Shown here: one piece after another, positions 13,472-26,875 of the stretch | How positions within the stretch are numbered: the first letter of the stretch is position 1 | How the letters are laid out: each line of letters starts with the position of its first letter | Source of the DNA: Vespa crabro | Taxonomy: Eukaryota > Arthropoda > Insecta > Hymenoptera > Vespidae | Reading direction: 5' to 3' | Assembly (NCBI RefSeq): GCF_910589235.1 | Contig: NC_060966.1 | Span: 2,480,001 to 2,544,000 of the forward strand | DNA: 64,000 nucleotides | Program-made: the position numbers and the translations under genes | Notes under the pieces: generated by a model | What the model saw: only the letters and a program-made list of their open reading frames with translations | Database searches by the model: none | Told to the model about the DNA's origin: nothing

Positions 13472-13897
13472 ATTTATTGTTTGAAAAGGTTGCCTTTTTT
13501 TTTATTAATCGTTGATGAACTGCAGTACACAGATATAGATTCTGTGTTTCAAAATCTTTTAGTTTCCAGAAATTATCAAAATTAGATTTTCTTTCATTAT
13601 ATTCTACGCGATCTAAACATTTTTTTGAGCAAAAGCAATCTTTATTTTCAAAAATTTTGGCACTCACAAGTTTTGATTTGTTTGTCGTGTAATCTTCGCC
13701 ATGATTTCTCTTAATTTTTCTGATATTTTGTGCGTAACTATCTTCATTTCTTACCCGTTTTCTTTTCTTATCTTTTTCTATCTGCACCATTTCTGGCGTT
13801 TCTAAATTTACAGTGAAGTCTTGGTATGATTCATCTGAAGATAATAATTGTTTTATTCTTTTCCATTTCTTGGAAGTATTACGTGGTCGTATAATAT
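13472..13897 (-). CDS. Partial exon of an uncharacterised Cys-containing insect protein, probably mobile-element derived
   Basis: A minus-strand open frame enters after a CTGCAG acceptor (exon starts at 13897, in phase 1) and stays open for about 140 codons into the assembly gap. It is basic and Lys/Arg-rich at first (KKWKRIKQLLSS, KDKKRKRVRNE, NIRKIKRNHGEDY). A compact motif follows with the pattern Y-x3-K-x2-V-x-AK-x7-C-x-C-x2-KC, and then FDNFWKLKDFETQNLYL. I recall this arrangement from a multicopy family of uncharacterised proteins in insect genomes, often linked to transposons; that link is memory plus inference, not shown here. The first in-frame Met (13790) is not necessarily the start because coding sequence continues upstream through the acceptor. 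Both ends are missing. Confidence 0.55.
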
Positions 13898-14379
13898 CTG
13901 CAGATCACATCATAATAATATTATCCGAATAATAATTAATATTTTCACATAATAAGTTCGTTGTCATTAACTTACGCTATCTGTTGACACAGTGCTAAAA
14001 TATCTAAATTATTTGCCACCAATAATTAGTTCCGAAGAGCTCAACTGAATTATATTGTGACATAAACCGGAATGAATTGGCGTTTTCGTTATCATTTATT
14101 TTACCAGCTTACTATGTAGTTCAGAAACGCGTCGGAGTGCCACGCGTCATTTTCAAGTTATGTTTATATGTAATTTCTTCAAATTTTTGACTTAGACCAC
14201 TTTCATAATTAACACTAAATGAATTCCGTATAACGTTGAAATTACATCCACTATCTAAAGGTTCATTTTTGACGATATCGTAAAAATTACATTAAATACA
14301 TATAGTTTAAGATAATGTGGATATGAAATAAGTGATAAACTCATTTTTTTGAAATTTTGACTTAGACCACTTTCATAAT

Positions 14380-14650
14380 TATGGGCATATTCCGTAGATT
14401 ACGCTAATAATCGAAAAAACGATACGTGAACGTGTAGCATGAAAAATAACAAACAAATTAAACTCATCGCATAAAGGAATTTCAAAAAATGAAATAACAG
14501 ATGAATTAGTCAAGCAAACCATTGAAATAATATCTAATGAACATATTTGGATATCTAGAGTTTTTATAAAGAGGTACAAATTTAACATAAGGAAATGGAC
14601 TAAAAAGTTAATCATAATCCAAGATCTAACTAAAGTTAAACTTATAAAAA
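14380..14650 (+). pseudogene. Remnant of a non-LTR retrotransposon RNase H domain
   Basis: The plus strand reads SSHKGISKNEITDELVKQTI at about 14462-14521. This fits the end of a LINE-type RNase H domain (family pattern SH-x-GI-GNE-AD-LAK). Flanking frame contains early stops. The minus-strand 115-codon open frame over the same bases is the shadow. Only a fragment remains, so the clade (I, R1, Jockey or other) cannot be decided. Confidence 0.5.
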
Positions 14651-17600
14651 TTTCATGAACCAGGAAGCAAATCCTAGTTTTTTTTCGAAAAAATATGTCC
14701 AAAGAAATTATTTTTTGGGTAAACAAAACGAGGATTAATCATTATAATTTGACTACTTCGTTGCTCAGGATCAACATCATGGAAATAATGGAAATATCCT
14801 GTATATAGCTATAGACGAAACATAACGATAAACAAACTGCGCAAATAGAAATGAAAATATCGAACGTTACGATATCGATATGTTTCTAATGTGAGTAAAT
14901 ATAATTATTATTTATTATATTATATAAGCAATAAGAATTATCAATAATTTCTTTATTAAATAATTTATTTAAGAATCTAACTAGAGTGAACTGTAGTTCC
15001 TATAATTTATCATCGCATCCTTTAATGTTAATTTTGACAGTTATATTACAATGTTGCGTGCAATATTATCGTCCAAAGTACTTGAACTACATACATAAAT
15101 AAGTTAGGTTAAATTACGGTTAATTATTTTTCTAAGATTAATGTAATCAAAGTTACTAAACGAACAGTACTTTTTATGATAGTTTTATATGTTTTATAAT
15201 ATTTTATAAAATCAAAGATTATACAATCTATGGACCTTAAAATTGATTTATTTTTAAGTTAAAAAAAACAAAAGGATATGTGAATGCAACGCAGTTCTGT
15301 ACTGTTTGCGGTAAGACACCGTGTACGCAACGACAACGGTACAATACTTATAGCTGTCAGTGTTCGATTACGCTAGGAACGGTTTCTTTATTCCTCCCAG
15401 GGGAAGGGACTGGTCCCGCCTACAGACATCTGATCGATTTAGGCTCACCGTTCTAAGGAAAATGGAATAGTAAAAGAGAGAAAGAAAAGAGGAAACGAGA
15501 GACGAGATTTCATTCTTGTTTGGTCGTGACACTCTCCACGATTGTTCACGATTTATTGATAACGACTCATGGTAATCTTTGAACATGCACGACTCACAAT
15601 TCGTCCATTTACCCCCCAATAATCCTCTCGAAACAAACCAATATGGCATCTAACCACCATATAATTATACATTTTTCTAGATTTAGCCGTTGCGATAACC
15701 AGTCATAGTATATTTCAGGTAACATCCTTAAACCAATCAGGAGACAGTTCAGCCGTATCATTAAAATCCTTTCAACAATCTAGAAATAAAAATAAAGAAA
15801 GAGGGTGTAGGAGAAAAGTGAGAAAGAACAAAGAGGAAAGAGATAGGAAAGAGATAAGAGAAGAGAAAAAAGAGAGATTGTGCAAGATCTAGTAGCAACA
15901 CATACATGATAATAAATCCTTAAAAACTTACAAATTTATAATATAATTTATAATATTTTATGATAATAAATGACCTCATATGGCTTGTTGTTAAATTCGT
16001 CTCAATAAACGCCATCGAAAAGAAAAATATATAATTCCATTAAAAAAATTAATTTAGATTTTGAAATTTTCCTTACATTTTATTATTTGACCTGCAAAAA
16101 AAATTAACACCATATAATATACTCCTTCATATCAAATAAATTTGTAAAAAATGTTTTTGGTAGGTTCAGTTCCTCATGAGATATTTCAATTTTTGAGATA
16201 TAGAGGAGATAGAAATATAGAGGAGATTTCAAAATCATTTTTTTTTTAAGATTTGAGATTTTTTGTTTATCATTGTGTGATATTTTTACAAATAATGGAA
16301 ATATTTCGAGTGTACAAAGTTTTTGCTACGCCCTGCATATTAATTATCGTTATCAATAGCAGATCCAAATATGCTCTACGACATAAAACCATATTTACCA
16401 TCCTTATTCGATGGGACGGAAAATTGAGGATATCCATTGCCATCCCCTCTTTCGATTCTCCCCTTTTTGACCTTTTGAGATTAGAGAAAAATTCGCAAAG
16501 ACAAAATGACATGACCACTTTCTAAACAATCACTATCCTCTCTCTTTTACTATTCTCATTCTCTCAGAAAGCGATGACTAATTCATTAAATGTCTTCTCT
16601 CTATCTCTCTTTCTCTCCTTCCCTCCCTCTTGCTGTAACTTTCTATGATTTTCTGAATTTGAACTTGCTCTAGTGAATCTTCCTTTTTTTTTTTATGAGA
16701 AGGAATATCCCCATGAACATTAAGCCAAGTTAATGAAAAATTTTTCTTCTCGATTTGATTCGATTGAATTTCCTTAAATGTAAAAACGACTCGTAAACAG
16801 TAAAAAGTTAATGACAGAAGATTCTATCATTATGTTTATTGTTCTAAGAAATATCTTTTTCGTCCTATATTAATCGTTTTCATCAGAGGAAAGTTTTTAA
16901 TTTTCTTTATCATCAAACTATTAAACTTTTTTCAAACTCTTACTCTTTCTTTTTCTTTCTCCATTAATAGATTGAGTACTAAACCGATTTTGTAGGTAAA
17001 AAATAAAAGAAGGATTTATTGTCATACTTTTAATATTAGACTTTTATTAAAAGGTATATTTTGGTAATCTTCTTAAAATTATAATAAGAATAGAACTCTA
17101 ACAAAGTTAAATAAAAAGTAGATTTTAAGTAGCTCAATAATATCGTTTGAGTTCGGTTTTTGCGTTAAGAACAAGTATTTTTATAATAATAAAAAAGCTT
17201 TCAAAATATAATAATAAGTAATATTAAATATATTTATGACGAACAATGTGTATATAAAAAAAAATAGATTAATATTGGAAGTATAATTTTTAATTTAATT
17301 TTTTAGATTTATAAAATATAAGAAAACAAAAAGAAATAATTTTATTATTCGTTTTCGTCACTCAAGTTAGATTTAAATTCTACGATACTGAAAAGCAAGA
17401 TGTAATTACTCTTACCCATCGCTTTTACATAATCAAGGTATGGTGATATGGAAGTGTAGTACCATTATAGAAGATTAAAAAAAAACTTCAGAATGAATTC
17501 ACTTTTCTCCCTTCAACTTATTTTCTTTTGAGTTTCAAATTGGAGCATCTCGACTTCTTTACATAGACAAAATTTAAAACAATAATAAATATTATTCTGA

Positions 17601-17690
17601 ATAATTTATTTATTCATTAAAAAAAAACAAATTATTAAAATTTTAAATATAAAATTATTGATTGTAATATAATTAGAATATTATCATTTG
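14650..17690. other. Mostly non-coding, with a GC-richer patch at 15290-15660
   Basis: No gene is recognised. At 15290-15660 the composition becomes nearly balanced and a 93-codon minus-strand frame (15368-15649) is open, but it shows no domain and could be part of a mobile element or a non-coding exon. GA-rich (15780-15880) and TC-rich (16590-16630) tracts follow. Confidence 0.4.
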
Positions 17691-17879
17691 TTAAATCAAC
17701 TTAGTTGTGATTGATTTGCAATAAGAAAAAATGTAAAGATCATAGTAATAGTAATACAAATAACATGATATAATAATGATAATACAAACGAATCTTTATG
17801 TAAAATTATATGAAGTAGAATTTTATAAATCTTTAGTGTCTTCATCAATTTATCAATTATTTCCTTTATATTAATCACT

Positions 17880-19350
17880 TAACGGCGTAATGTTTACAAC
17901 TTTTACTTTGTGATTTAGTTTCAATTTCAATTCTAATAAAACATCCAATTGTTCAAATTTTTCTGCATTATGGCAAATCTAAAATATCACTAAAATGTAC
18001 ATAGATAAAATACATAACAGCATATGTGTAATAAATAATACAATTATGTATGAGTGATAAAATATTATGATTAACGTATCTTACAATATTACCATTCTTA
18101 ATTTATGTTCTATATCACCATTAGTTTCTGCATGTTTCCTTTTTTTGGGAAAATTCCTTAACGCTAAATCCAAAAAATCTTTCTATAATCTAAAAAAAGT
18201 ATAGAAACATATTAATAAATATATTTAAACTTTCTTCTAAAATATATAATACTGCTGTTTTATCAGAGATTGTTACTTTTAATTGCTAATAAGAATTTTT
18301 TCTAAATAATTTTTCAAATGTAGTAAATTGTTCTTGTACTATTAAAACGTTTAAAATTATTTCTTTTACCATTTTCTCAATTACATAACAAATAAAGTTA
18401 AAATTTTCACTGCTATTTGTTCTTGTAACTTTTTTGCTTCTATAAAGTCAGAAAATCTTTTTACATTATTTTCTTGATTTTATGTTTCTTTGATCAAACT
18501 TTCTTTGAAATACAACATATTTTTGATCAATTAATAAATGATGATTACATTAATGCCTAAAATACAGATATTATATTTTATAGATAATTCTGTCTATGTT
18601 ATTATATATTAATATTTGCTGAAAATATTAAATCGTACTATAGATCTTTTATCTCCAATTTTTTTTTAACTATCAACTTGTGCATTAGATGATGTTTCAT
18701 TTGTATTAATGCTATATGTTTTAAGTTTAATATTTCGAAGGAATTTTTGCCTGTTATGGAATTAATGTTTCGCAAGAATGATTTACTTAGTTGAAAATTT
18801 CATTTCATATAAAATTTTTTATTATTTTTTACTGAATCTTCTTTTCTAAAGCTTCTGGAACATCAATATCATCAAATTTAAAATCATCCATTGAAAAAAC
18901 ATGTCACTTTGTATTTTAATATTCTCATTTCAACTGCTAACAGAACTTTCACTACTATTATATCATCTCTCATATTCTGATCATTATCTTCTTTAAATAA
19001 TACTCGAAATTCTTTTTTTTTTTGTTATTGATAATTGTACATGAGATAAACGCGATAAATTGATTTTCATTTATTATTTCTAACAACTTATTACCTATAT
19101 CGAAAGTTTCAGTAATATTATTCTTTTCATGTTTGTCATTCTGTTTTGATGGATCTTTTGGATAAATAAAATTTTCTTATTTAATATTTTTTGTAATAGA
19201 CAAGTTATTCTAGTTAGTCTATTTATTCTAATCTATTTAGTATATTTATAGCATATGTCATCTATCTCTTGACTTCATTGCTCGATTTGTATAACTTCTT
19301 CCAAATTGATTTCAAAATCATCTTCAAAGAAATCATTTGTAGCAAGTGGT
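17880..19350 (-). pseudogene. Degenerate multi-exon gene-like sequence, copy 1 of a dispersed pair
   Basis: The minus strand can be aligned with the plus strand at 44450-45750 over more than 1 kb in the same order. Protein-like pieces include NERPLATNDFFEDDFEINLE, then LEEVIQIEQ, then FDDIDVPEAL; the other copy has matching NFEVNLGEV and FDDFKFDDVKAL. In-frame stops interrupt every long frame. Intervening AT-rich blocks look like intron remains, so this is a duplicated genomic segment rather than a retrocopy. An acidic, Glu/Asp-rich N-terminal region is visible but I cannot name the gene. Confidence 0.45.
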
Positions 19351-19649
19351 CTTTCATTATCTTCTAACCTTTATTGTATAGAAGTCTGTATTTTCTGAAC
19401 AGTTTCTGGAATATTCAAATACTTAAAAATATTATAAACATAAATAATATATTCTCATTGATTATTTTAAAAACTTACAAAATTCAAGTTAGAACATTTT
19501 CTAATGCATTGATGATGGATAAATTTTTTATTTCTCCGTCAATTTCTCTAAATTTACTTTCTTTTAATAAAATAATACCTCCTCTGTATATCATAAGTCC
19601 AGTAATCATTACTTTATATCCAGGTAGTCCTATCAAATTATAATATTAT

Positions 19650-21540
19650 TAATCCTTTTATGAATTAATTTTATTATTTAAAACTAAAATAAATTATTTA
19701 AAACTATAATATATCTCTGTAATAAAATCGTACTTTCAAAAGTATATTACGAGTAAGAGTAAAATGATTCTGACAGTGCTAATATCTTACCATTTGTTAA
19801 ATATAATAGAAGTATCCATCTTGTTTTTAGCACTTATAATTGAAGTTTTATATTTTCTTACTTTAATATTTGGAATAGTATTTCCAATTCCTTATATTTT
19901 GAAGTTGATATGTAATACATTTTTTCCATCTATATTAATGTTAGAAAATAAAATACTATTAAAATAAGATATTATGTATAAAATATGATATATAAATAAG
20001 ATATTATATATAAAAATGTAAGTAAAAAAAAAATATATATATATATTGTATATATAAAATTTGTATAAGTATACCTGGAGGATATAAGTTCCGTGTAATA
20101 CTGTACACATTTGTTAATTAAGATCTCTTGGTAAATATCTATTGTCATTATTTATCTCACGTAAATCATTTAATTACAATTGCGTTTTTACAAATTTTGT
20201 TATTTTATTATACACTATACAAAGTAAAACATAACCATAAAATGAAGTATCAACTTATGTGGTAATTATAATGTTAATAAATTTCTACTGCTATATGTAA
20301 TTATTTTTACTTCAGTTGTATGAATAAATAGATCAACAATCTTTAAATATCACATTTATGTTAACAAAAATGTTTTAAGCATTATATTATCATAACTTAC
20401 AGTGTTATTTTTTGAAATAAATCATTTTATAGAATCTCAATCAAATTTCACTCATAAAATTCACTTACTGATATTAAAGTGTTTTTGATTCGTTGTATAA
20501 GATCTTCATTCATTTTTATTATTTTAACAATAAAACTTGTTAATACATTTGTAGTTACCGAATACATCGTTGTTTATATTTAAATGTACGTATCTATATA
20601 CATTCAAGTGTACATTTTTATATGTAACAATATGGTTTAAAATAAATAATCTAGAAATTGACTTATTAATAAATAAATTTGTAAATAATAGAAATTAGCA
20701 TAATTGAATAATTATATCATAATAATTATAATAATTGAACAGTATACAACTCTTTTGAATTTCGTATAAAATTAAAAATGGCGTCTAATATATCAGATAA
20801 ATGTGTAATGTACTTTATGAAAACAATGAAAAATGTTTTTTCTATTTTCTTTAATTTTTAAAATTTCTGCACGATATATTTTAAAAAGCGAAGTATTTTC
20901 TTAATTTCAAAGTATGTATATGTATATATATCTTGAATTTAAACTTATAACATCATATAACCTAACAAATAGTAATTTAACATTACTTTTACCAATTTTT
21001 TATGCATATAATGTGTAATATTCTAATTTTTTAATTTAAATTAGAGATGTTCTATTTACATGACCTCTTTCCCTGCAACAAAAGGGAAAACGTGCACGAA
21101 GTTGAGTATATACAGTGATTGAATATTCAAACAAATGTGTAAATCATCGATCGACTGAGAATGGAATTAACTTATATGAATTATGGTAAATAAAATTAAA
21201 TATATTGTTAATGTTTATTTCTCATATGAAATATGTTAATTATATATTTACCAATTCAAGGATGAAAATAATGAAACAAGTAGATAATTTAGCCTGGATT
21301 TATTGTCACAACTTCTGTACAAAACAGCAAAAATACTCTTATATTAGACCATCAGATAACAAAGTAAGTTATATATTTTATTGATTATATGAGCAAATTG
21401 TATAATTTTAAAAAAATGATTATTTCTTTTAATTAATGATTAATTAATATTTATTTGTTTTAGCTCAAGTTCTTCAAATAGACAAGAAAATACTGTATTA
21501 CAAAAGGAATAATATCTAATAGTTTAGTTCTTTAATACTT
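19650..21540. other. AT-rich non-coding stretch
   Basis: Nothing supported. Short frames at 19374-20110 are hydrophobic AT-derived translations. Confidence 0.45.
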
Positions 21541-23110
21541 ATAACAATATATTAAAAGTTTATAAGGGAGATACAATTAAAAAAAAATTTGTATTTTATA
21601 GATATGAAGTTGATACTATTTCAAAAGACTTTGGATTAAGTAATATAATTTTTGTAATTCAAGATTTTAATGATATTTAATAAGATAATATTTTGCCTGC
21701 TTTACACAATGAATTTAACGTAGACACTAAGATGGAAGCAATGGTAAATATTGATTAGCATTTATAATTGTTAAATTTTAATTGTAGGTAATGATTACAC
21801 AAATAATATCAAGTTTTATATTTGTTTGTCCACATTCTTTATATATAACTCCTTTTATTTTGTGTGTATATGTAAAATATGGAATTTGGACTTCGCTGCT
21901 CTAACTCCTGAACAATTGAATTTTCTTCTTTTAAATGATGAAGATATTTCATTGTTAGTATCATTTTTTTCCGATAATTCTTAACTTTCCTATAAATATT
22001 AAATTTATCCAAATTTTGTATTATACATTTTTTATTGAAATATTATACGTTTTTATTTTTCTATTAAAAATATTTTTATGCTTATATTGTTATGCTAAAT
22101 ATTGTTATATTTATGTTTTATTTGTTCTATAGAGAAATATTCGAAAAAATACATATGACCGATTTCAATTTGGATGGAGAATTAAATGATATCTTTTACC
22201 AATAAAAAATTTTTAACAGGTTTAGAAGAATCTAATATCACAATGTATAAAATTGAGACAAAAATATCAGTATTTTTTGAGCATGATAATATACCGAAAT
22301 GGGATGAAAAGATCATATTTTTGGTAGAAGTCAATCAAAGTTTCAACTAATTATAATTATGTAATTATACAATTATGTACGGTATAATTATGTTCAACTT
22401 ATTAATGTAATACTTATTTTCTTGATGAAGAATATAGAACAGCATATATGAAATCAATATTACCAGATATAATCATAGAATTTATAAGAATTAATTTATA
22501 AGAATTGTGCTAGAAAAAATATAACTTCCAAAAATTGTAGAAGAATCTTTTATTTGTAAAAGAAATTATGGAAGAAATTTATATCAGTCGCTAGGTAATA
22601 TATTGAAATTTGCATAAAAAATATTTTTGTTTATAATAATTAACTTTAATTTATGTTAATAATTTATATGTTATATTTCTATATTTTATCTCGATTGTCA
22701 AATGATTCATGTATCATACATTATACATATTTATTGATATCAATATATTAAGATAAATTATCGTTTTTATTAATATAAATTATGGTTTTTATTAATATAT
22801 TTTATTAATATAAGATAGAATTTGTTAATTATGATCAACAGAATATCTTTGAAAAATATTTAATACCAAATAATAATATTAAAATGTACACCAAGGAACC
22901 GAGAAATTACAATGGCTATATGAATTTTTATCAGAACGATATCTCATTCTTATTAAATGAACATATAGAATTATACATAACATTATGCAATATATTATTT
23001 CTGATGAATTAAATAATGATATATTCCCTAAGTACTTTTCGAATGATGTTAAAAAATGTTGTGATGTTAAAATTGTAAAAGTATTAAATAAGAAAATTAC
23101 AAATGTACAT
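21541..23110 (+). pseudogene. Possible exon remnants of an unidentified plus-strand gene
   Basis: Scattered plus-strand pieces look protein-like between AT-rich spacers: DFAALTPEQLNFLLLNDEDI (about 21893-21952), EIFEKIHMTDFNLDGELNDI (about 22135) and DELNNDIFPKYFSNDVKKC (about 23002). The LTPEQLN-LLLNDEDI-LV segment recalls the SAM-like N-terminal module of some uncharacterised insect proteins. Frames are broken by stops and splice sites are not clear, so this is either a fossil gene or chance. Confidence 0.25.
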
Positions 23111-23139
23111 ATATATTAATGATTATTATATTTCTGTAT

Positions 23140-23204
23140 AAAATAAAATAAAATAAAATAAAATAAAATAAAATAAAATAAAATAAAATAAAATAAAATA
23201 AAAT
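23140..23204. repeat. (AAAAT)n microsatellite
   Basis: Thirteen or so perfect pentanucleotide units. Confidence 0.95.
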
Positions 23205-23658
23205 ACATTAATTTTTCTAACGTATGATTCCAATATCTAAAAAAAAAATATATTGAAATTCAAACATTATAATTATTGAAAAAAGAAATATTATTTTATT
23301 CATTAATAGATAAAATTTTAGATCTGATCAATTTTTCTAATCAAAGATTAGTTAATATTCAACATCCTTTTTTATTTCTTTATCTTTTTATTCTTAATTT
23401 CTCTGAGGATTAATTTATTTATTTATTGAATATATTGCACAAGAATAAAATAAAAGAATTTTTTGTATGTTTTTCTTTTTTTTATTCGATATAGTATGGT
23501 ATGCATATACCTTGTATGTATATCATTTTATAGCTAAATAATTAAATAAGTAGTTAATTATAGAACACAAAAAATAAAGTCATTCTCTTTAATTTAGCTC
23601 ATAAAATCATTCTCTTTATTTAGCTCATAAAATCATACAAGTTAGTTGTAACAATATA

Positions 23659-24950
23659 TTAGAATTTTAATCTGTGTGGATATTGACTGCTTCGCAAACC
23701 AAACATAGCTGACAGATAGGTGAATAATAGTTTCTTGTCTGGATTTGTTTTAATTTTTTCTATTATAAATTTGTCTAAAGTTTTCTGATCCAATTTTCTT
23801 TGATTGCTTGGTTTGTACTCATCCATCTTTTTACTGAAAATATCGTCCTCCTCTTTTTTTAATCGTTTTTCACGTTTTCTTTTGAAATATTCATCATTTA
23901 TGTGTTCTGGCAATTTGAGTCCAGAAAGATCAATGCGTGTAGAAGTTGCTATGACATAATTCTGATTTATTCTACGTAATGGACAACTATTGATCAGAAA
24001 TGGACCTAAGACATAAAGGTTTATATTTATTAAATCTTGCAGGAATAATAAAATTGATAGATAATATTAATTGACGAGTAATTACATTTCTTTTTATTCC
24101 TATATATGTGTGTATATGTGTGTGTGTAAACCGATATTTATATATACTAAATATGATTTTGATTTCAAATGATTACTACTGTATAAGTATAAAAAAGGAT
24201 ATTATTTAAAGTAACTATGTTAATCTTCATAACTCAGGAAGATCACGGATAAAATAATTGTTTGCATGAATAAATTTTTTTTTTTTTAACTATTTTTATA
24301 TTTTGATATATATCTGAAATTGACTCAGACATTTATGAATCGATACTCTGCATACATAACTGACTATTTATATATGTTTTCATGGATAAAATTAGCAAAA
24401 ATATATTAAAACCAACCTGTAACTAACAGTAATCCAGTTTTCAGCTGTTTCAAGAAAACAACACGTTTCCCTTTGTGAGACCCAGCTAACAAAATGCAAA
24501 TAGTTCCTGGAACTAAAGTAGATCTTAAATATCGACGATGTTCACGGAAACATTTTTTGGCATGCTTCTTTGTAATAGGATCTGCTGTAGGATAATTAGC
24601 CCTTCTTTTCTTTAATAGAACAATTCGTTTTTCTCCATTCTTATCACCGCCTATTTCTTTTTCGCTCGTCAATGGTTTTTTAAGTTTTACCTATAAAAAA
24701 AATGTTCATAAATTTTTTCCAATGTTTTATAAATAGATCTTATTATATTACTTACGATTTTAGGTGTTTTTTTATCTAGAAACTTATAAATGGCTTTTTT
24801 GTGATACATGCGTGAACGGCTAAATCTATAAACACCATTTCCTAGATCATAATTTCTTGGTTTCTTAGATTTCTTCTTGGCTTTCTTTTCGGTTGAAATT
24901 GTAGCTGCTGGCGCAGTATTTTCCAGTGATTTTGTTTTTGTATCCGACAT
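23659..24950 (-). CDS. RpL6: 60S ribosomal protein L6 (eL6)
   Basis: Component of the large cytosolic ribosomal subunit. Three coding exons on the minus strand: 24756-24950, 24417-24690 and 23659-24005, all GT-AG, total 816 nt, 271 aa plus stop, close to the length of insect eL6 (about 260). The N-terminus is a Lys-rich tail (EKKAKKKSKKPRNYDLGNGV). The RNA-binding core follows: FSRSRMYHKKAIYKF, then RRYLRSTLVPGTICILLAG, SHKGKRVVFLKQLKTGLLLV, TGPFLINSCPLRRINQNYVI and ATSTRIDL, the KOW-like signature of the family. The C-terminus is LFTYLSAMFGLRSSQYPHRL. The ATG directly follows a CACAG acceptor, so a non-coding 5' exon is expected; a GTAAGTG donor at 25209 down to 25203 is a good partner. Intron 2 contains a fragment of the TACAGGGTGT-type transposon. 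It is intact and presumably constitutively expressed. Confidence 0.97.
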
Positions 24951-25209
24951 CTGTGAAAATATCGAAAATTTTTATAAGCAGGTTACTATAATCATTGTTT
25001 ATAAAATCTATTATCAAAATCTAATCTTAGGTTAAGTTTATCCACATTGGATTATAAAGTTAAGTAAATAGTGTAAGATAAAACGTAAGATTAACATTCC
25101 GGCAAGGTATTTTTACAAAATTGCTTTGGAACAAAAAAATATATTCCAAATTATCAAAAAAAAAGTTATAAAAGGTAGAATTTTTTCAGTTAATAATTGA
25201 AACACTTAC

Positions 25210-25330
25210 GTTAGAATTATAGGATTTCTTGAATAATTTTTGATTCACATCTGAGTCATATTCTTAGCATACCTCGAAAAGTTAAGAGATCCAGCATTAC
25301 TCCATCTATCGGGCCTTCAATGAATGAAAA
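25210..25330 (-). promoter_or_regulatory. Probable RpL6 5' non-coding exon and promoter
   Basis: A consensus minus-strand donor (AACGTAAGTG, exon end 25210) lies about 260 bases upstream of the RpL6 start codon, whose ATG abuts an acceptor. Upstream pyrimidine tracts such as CTTAACTTTT could serve as a 5'-terminal oligopyrimidine start, typical of ribosomal protein mRNAs. The transcription start itself is not determinable here. Confidence 0.4.
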
Positions 25331-25339
25331 ATTTAAATA

Positions 25340-26035
25340 TCGATATCTATAATATATCGAGAATTCTTAAACATCTTTGCAAAAAAGAGCGGGAAAAGCA
25401 TCATACTTGATAGAAAAACATGATTATTTTCAAATTTGGATTTTATATAAAATGTAAATGAGCTATAACAATGTATTGTGTACACAATAACAAACTGAAT
25501 AATAATTAATGTATTTCAGCTGAAGTCAAGAAAATATTTTTACGAATTTCTATATTTAAAAAGTAATTCTTATAATTTTTAAATTTGAAGTTTAATAGTC
25601 TTAAACTTCAAATTTAAAAAAAGTTAATATATATATATGGTTTATTTATAATTATGAATTTTTCTAATTGAAGAAATTAAAAATCTGCGAAATTTGGAAT
25701 GTTACAAGAGAAGATTATCACGATAAAAATAAAAAAATAGGAGTTTGAATGGCTATAGCTTGAAAATTTTTGAATATTGAAAAATATTTCGATATATTTT
25801 AATTTTCGGTATATTTCGATATAATTTAAATATTTTGAAGATTCATATTCATTCCCGAGGACGATGAAGATCGAAAAAATGTTATGTAGGCGCAACGTTC
25901 CTTCTTGTACTATTCGTTTGCAGTAACGCATCGTGCACTCAAAAACGTAGCATCGCTCCAATGCATTGCTATATTAAAAATATATAACCGCTGCAATGCA
26001 CGTTCAACGAACAGCTAAACGTCCAGGACATATAG
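25340..26035. other. Spacer between RpL6 and receptor debris
   Basis: AT-rich. A minus-strand open frame at 25677-25961 has no recognisable domain. No gene supported. Confidence 0.4.
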
Positions 26036-26440
26036 ACATGTATCTATTCACTGATATCATCAATTTTCAGTAAAAACACAAATGATGTAAATTTTCATTT
26101 ATACGTATGATAAAGTACTAGTTCATTCTAGGTTAAAAAAATTGTTCGACAATGGTATGATGAATTGTTTAAAAGAGATAATATATAAAAAGAAATCCAA
26201 TAATATGATCAAGAATCAAATAGTTCCTCAATCAGCGTAATATCGTTTCTTATCTTTATCTTAATTAGTATTATTTAGATTATTGTATTCTCGTCATAGA
26301 AAAATATATTTTTGCTCGAGAAAGGAAAAGATATCGATGGTACATCATATTCCGTCAATTAAATCGTCAGGATTTCACGTAAAAAGGAAAAAAAGTATAA
26401 GTAATATAAGTAATAAATATATAAAAATATTGCAATAGAT
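26036..26440 (+). pseudogene. Ionotropic receptor fragment B0 (end of exon 7 and exon 8)
   Basis: The plus strand matches the 3' end of the receptors further right. The tail of exon 7 (FTDIINFQ-like, then a GTAAAAAC donor) is followed by an 89-base intron ending TTCTAG and exon 8 from 26132. Exon 8 shows the fourth membrane segment region and the conserved tail words MVHHIPSIKSSGFHVKRK, but carries stops (for example in the membrane segment, LISV to a TAA) and shifts. Exons 1-6 are absent. It is the most decayed copy in the window and marks the left limit of the cluster. Confidence 0.8.
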
Positions 26441-26828
26441 TATGTGAATCGTAAATTTGCTTGTATAAAGTATTAACTGTAATTGTAATGTTCGTTCTGA
26501 ATGAACTTTCATATTTAAATTATAATTTTCTAATGGAATAGAAATATGCGTATCTAAGCTTTTGCATAATTTAATATAGTTTTATATTGAAATAGAACTT
26601 TTTCCTCATATTATATATGGAGACATATGTATAACATATTTTTTTTATTTATCGAACGCACGTACTTATACATATATATTTTAACTCTTTCCAACTATTC
26701 TTCGTATTAATACGAAATATCTTCGTATTAATACGAAATGATTATAAGATTTTTTAAGATGAGCACACTTTTGCGCATAAAGATTAACAAAAATGTATTG
26801 CTTATATATATACATTATATTTATACAA

Positions 26829-26875
26829 GAGGCGTTTAAAAAATAATATCCGTTTTGGAATTACGATAATACAAA
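26829..26875 (+). repeat. Mariner-type terminal sequence fragment
   Basis: GGCGTTTAAAAAATAATAT and the following bases match the terminal sequence found at 37084 and, inverted, at about 54208 (GAGGGTCGTTTAAA type followed by AAATTACGATAAT). No transposase was recognised beside it. Confidence 0.55.

Noticed and set aside
16253..16525. Overlapping 80-90-codon frames on both strands
   Set aside because: No domain, no splice sites and no paralogue; the overlap on opposite strands suggests chance.
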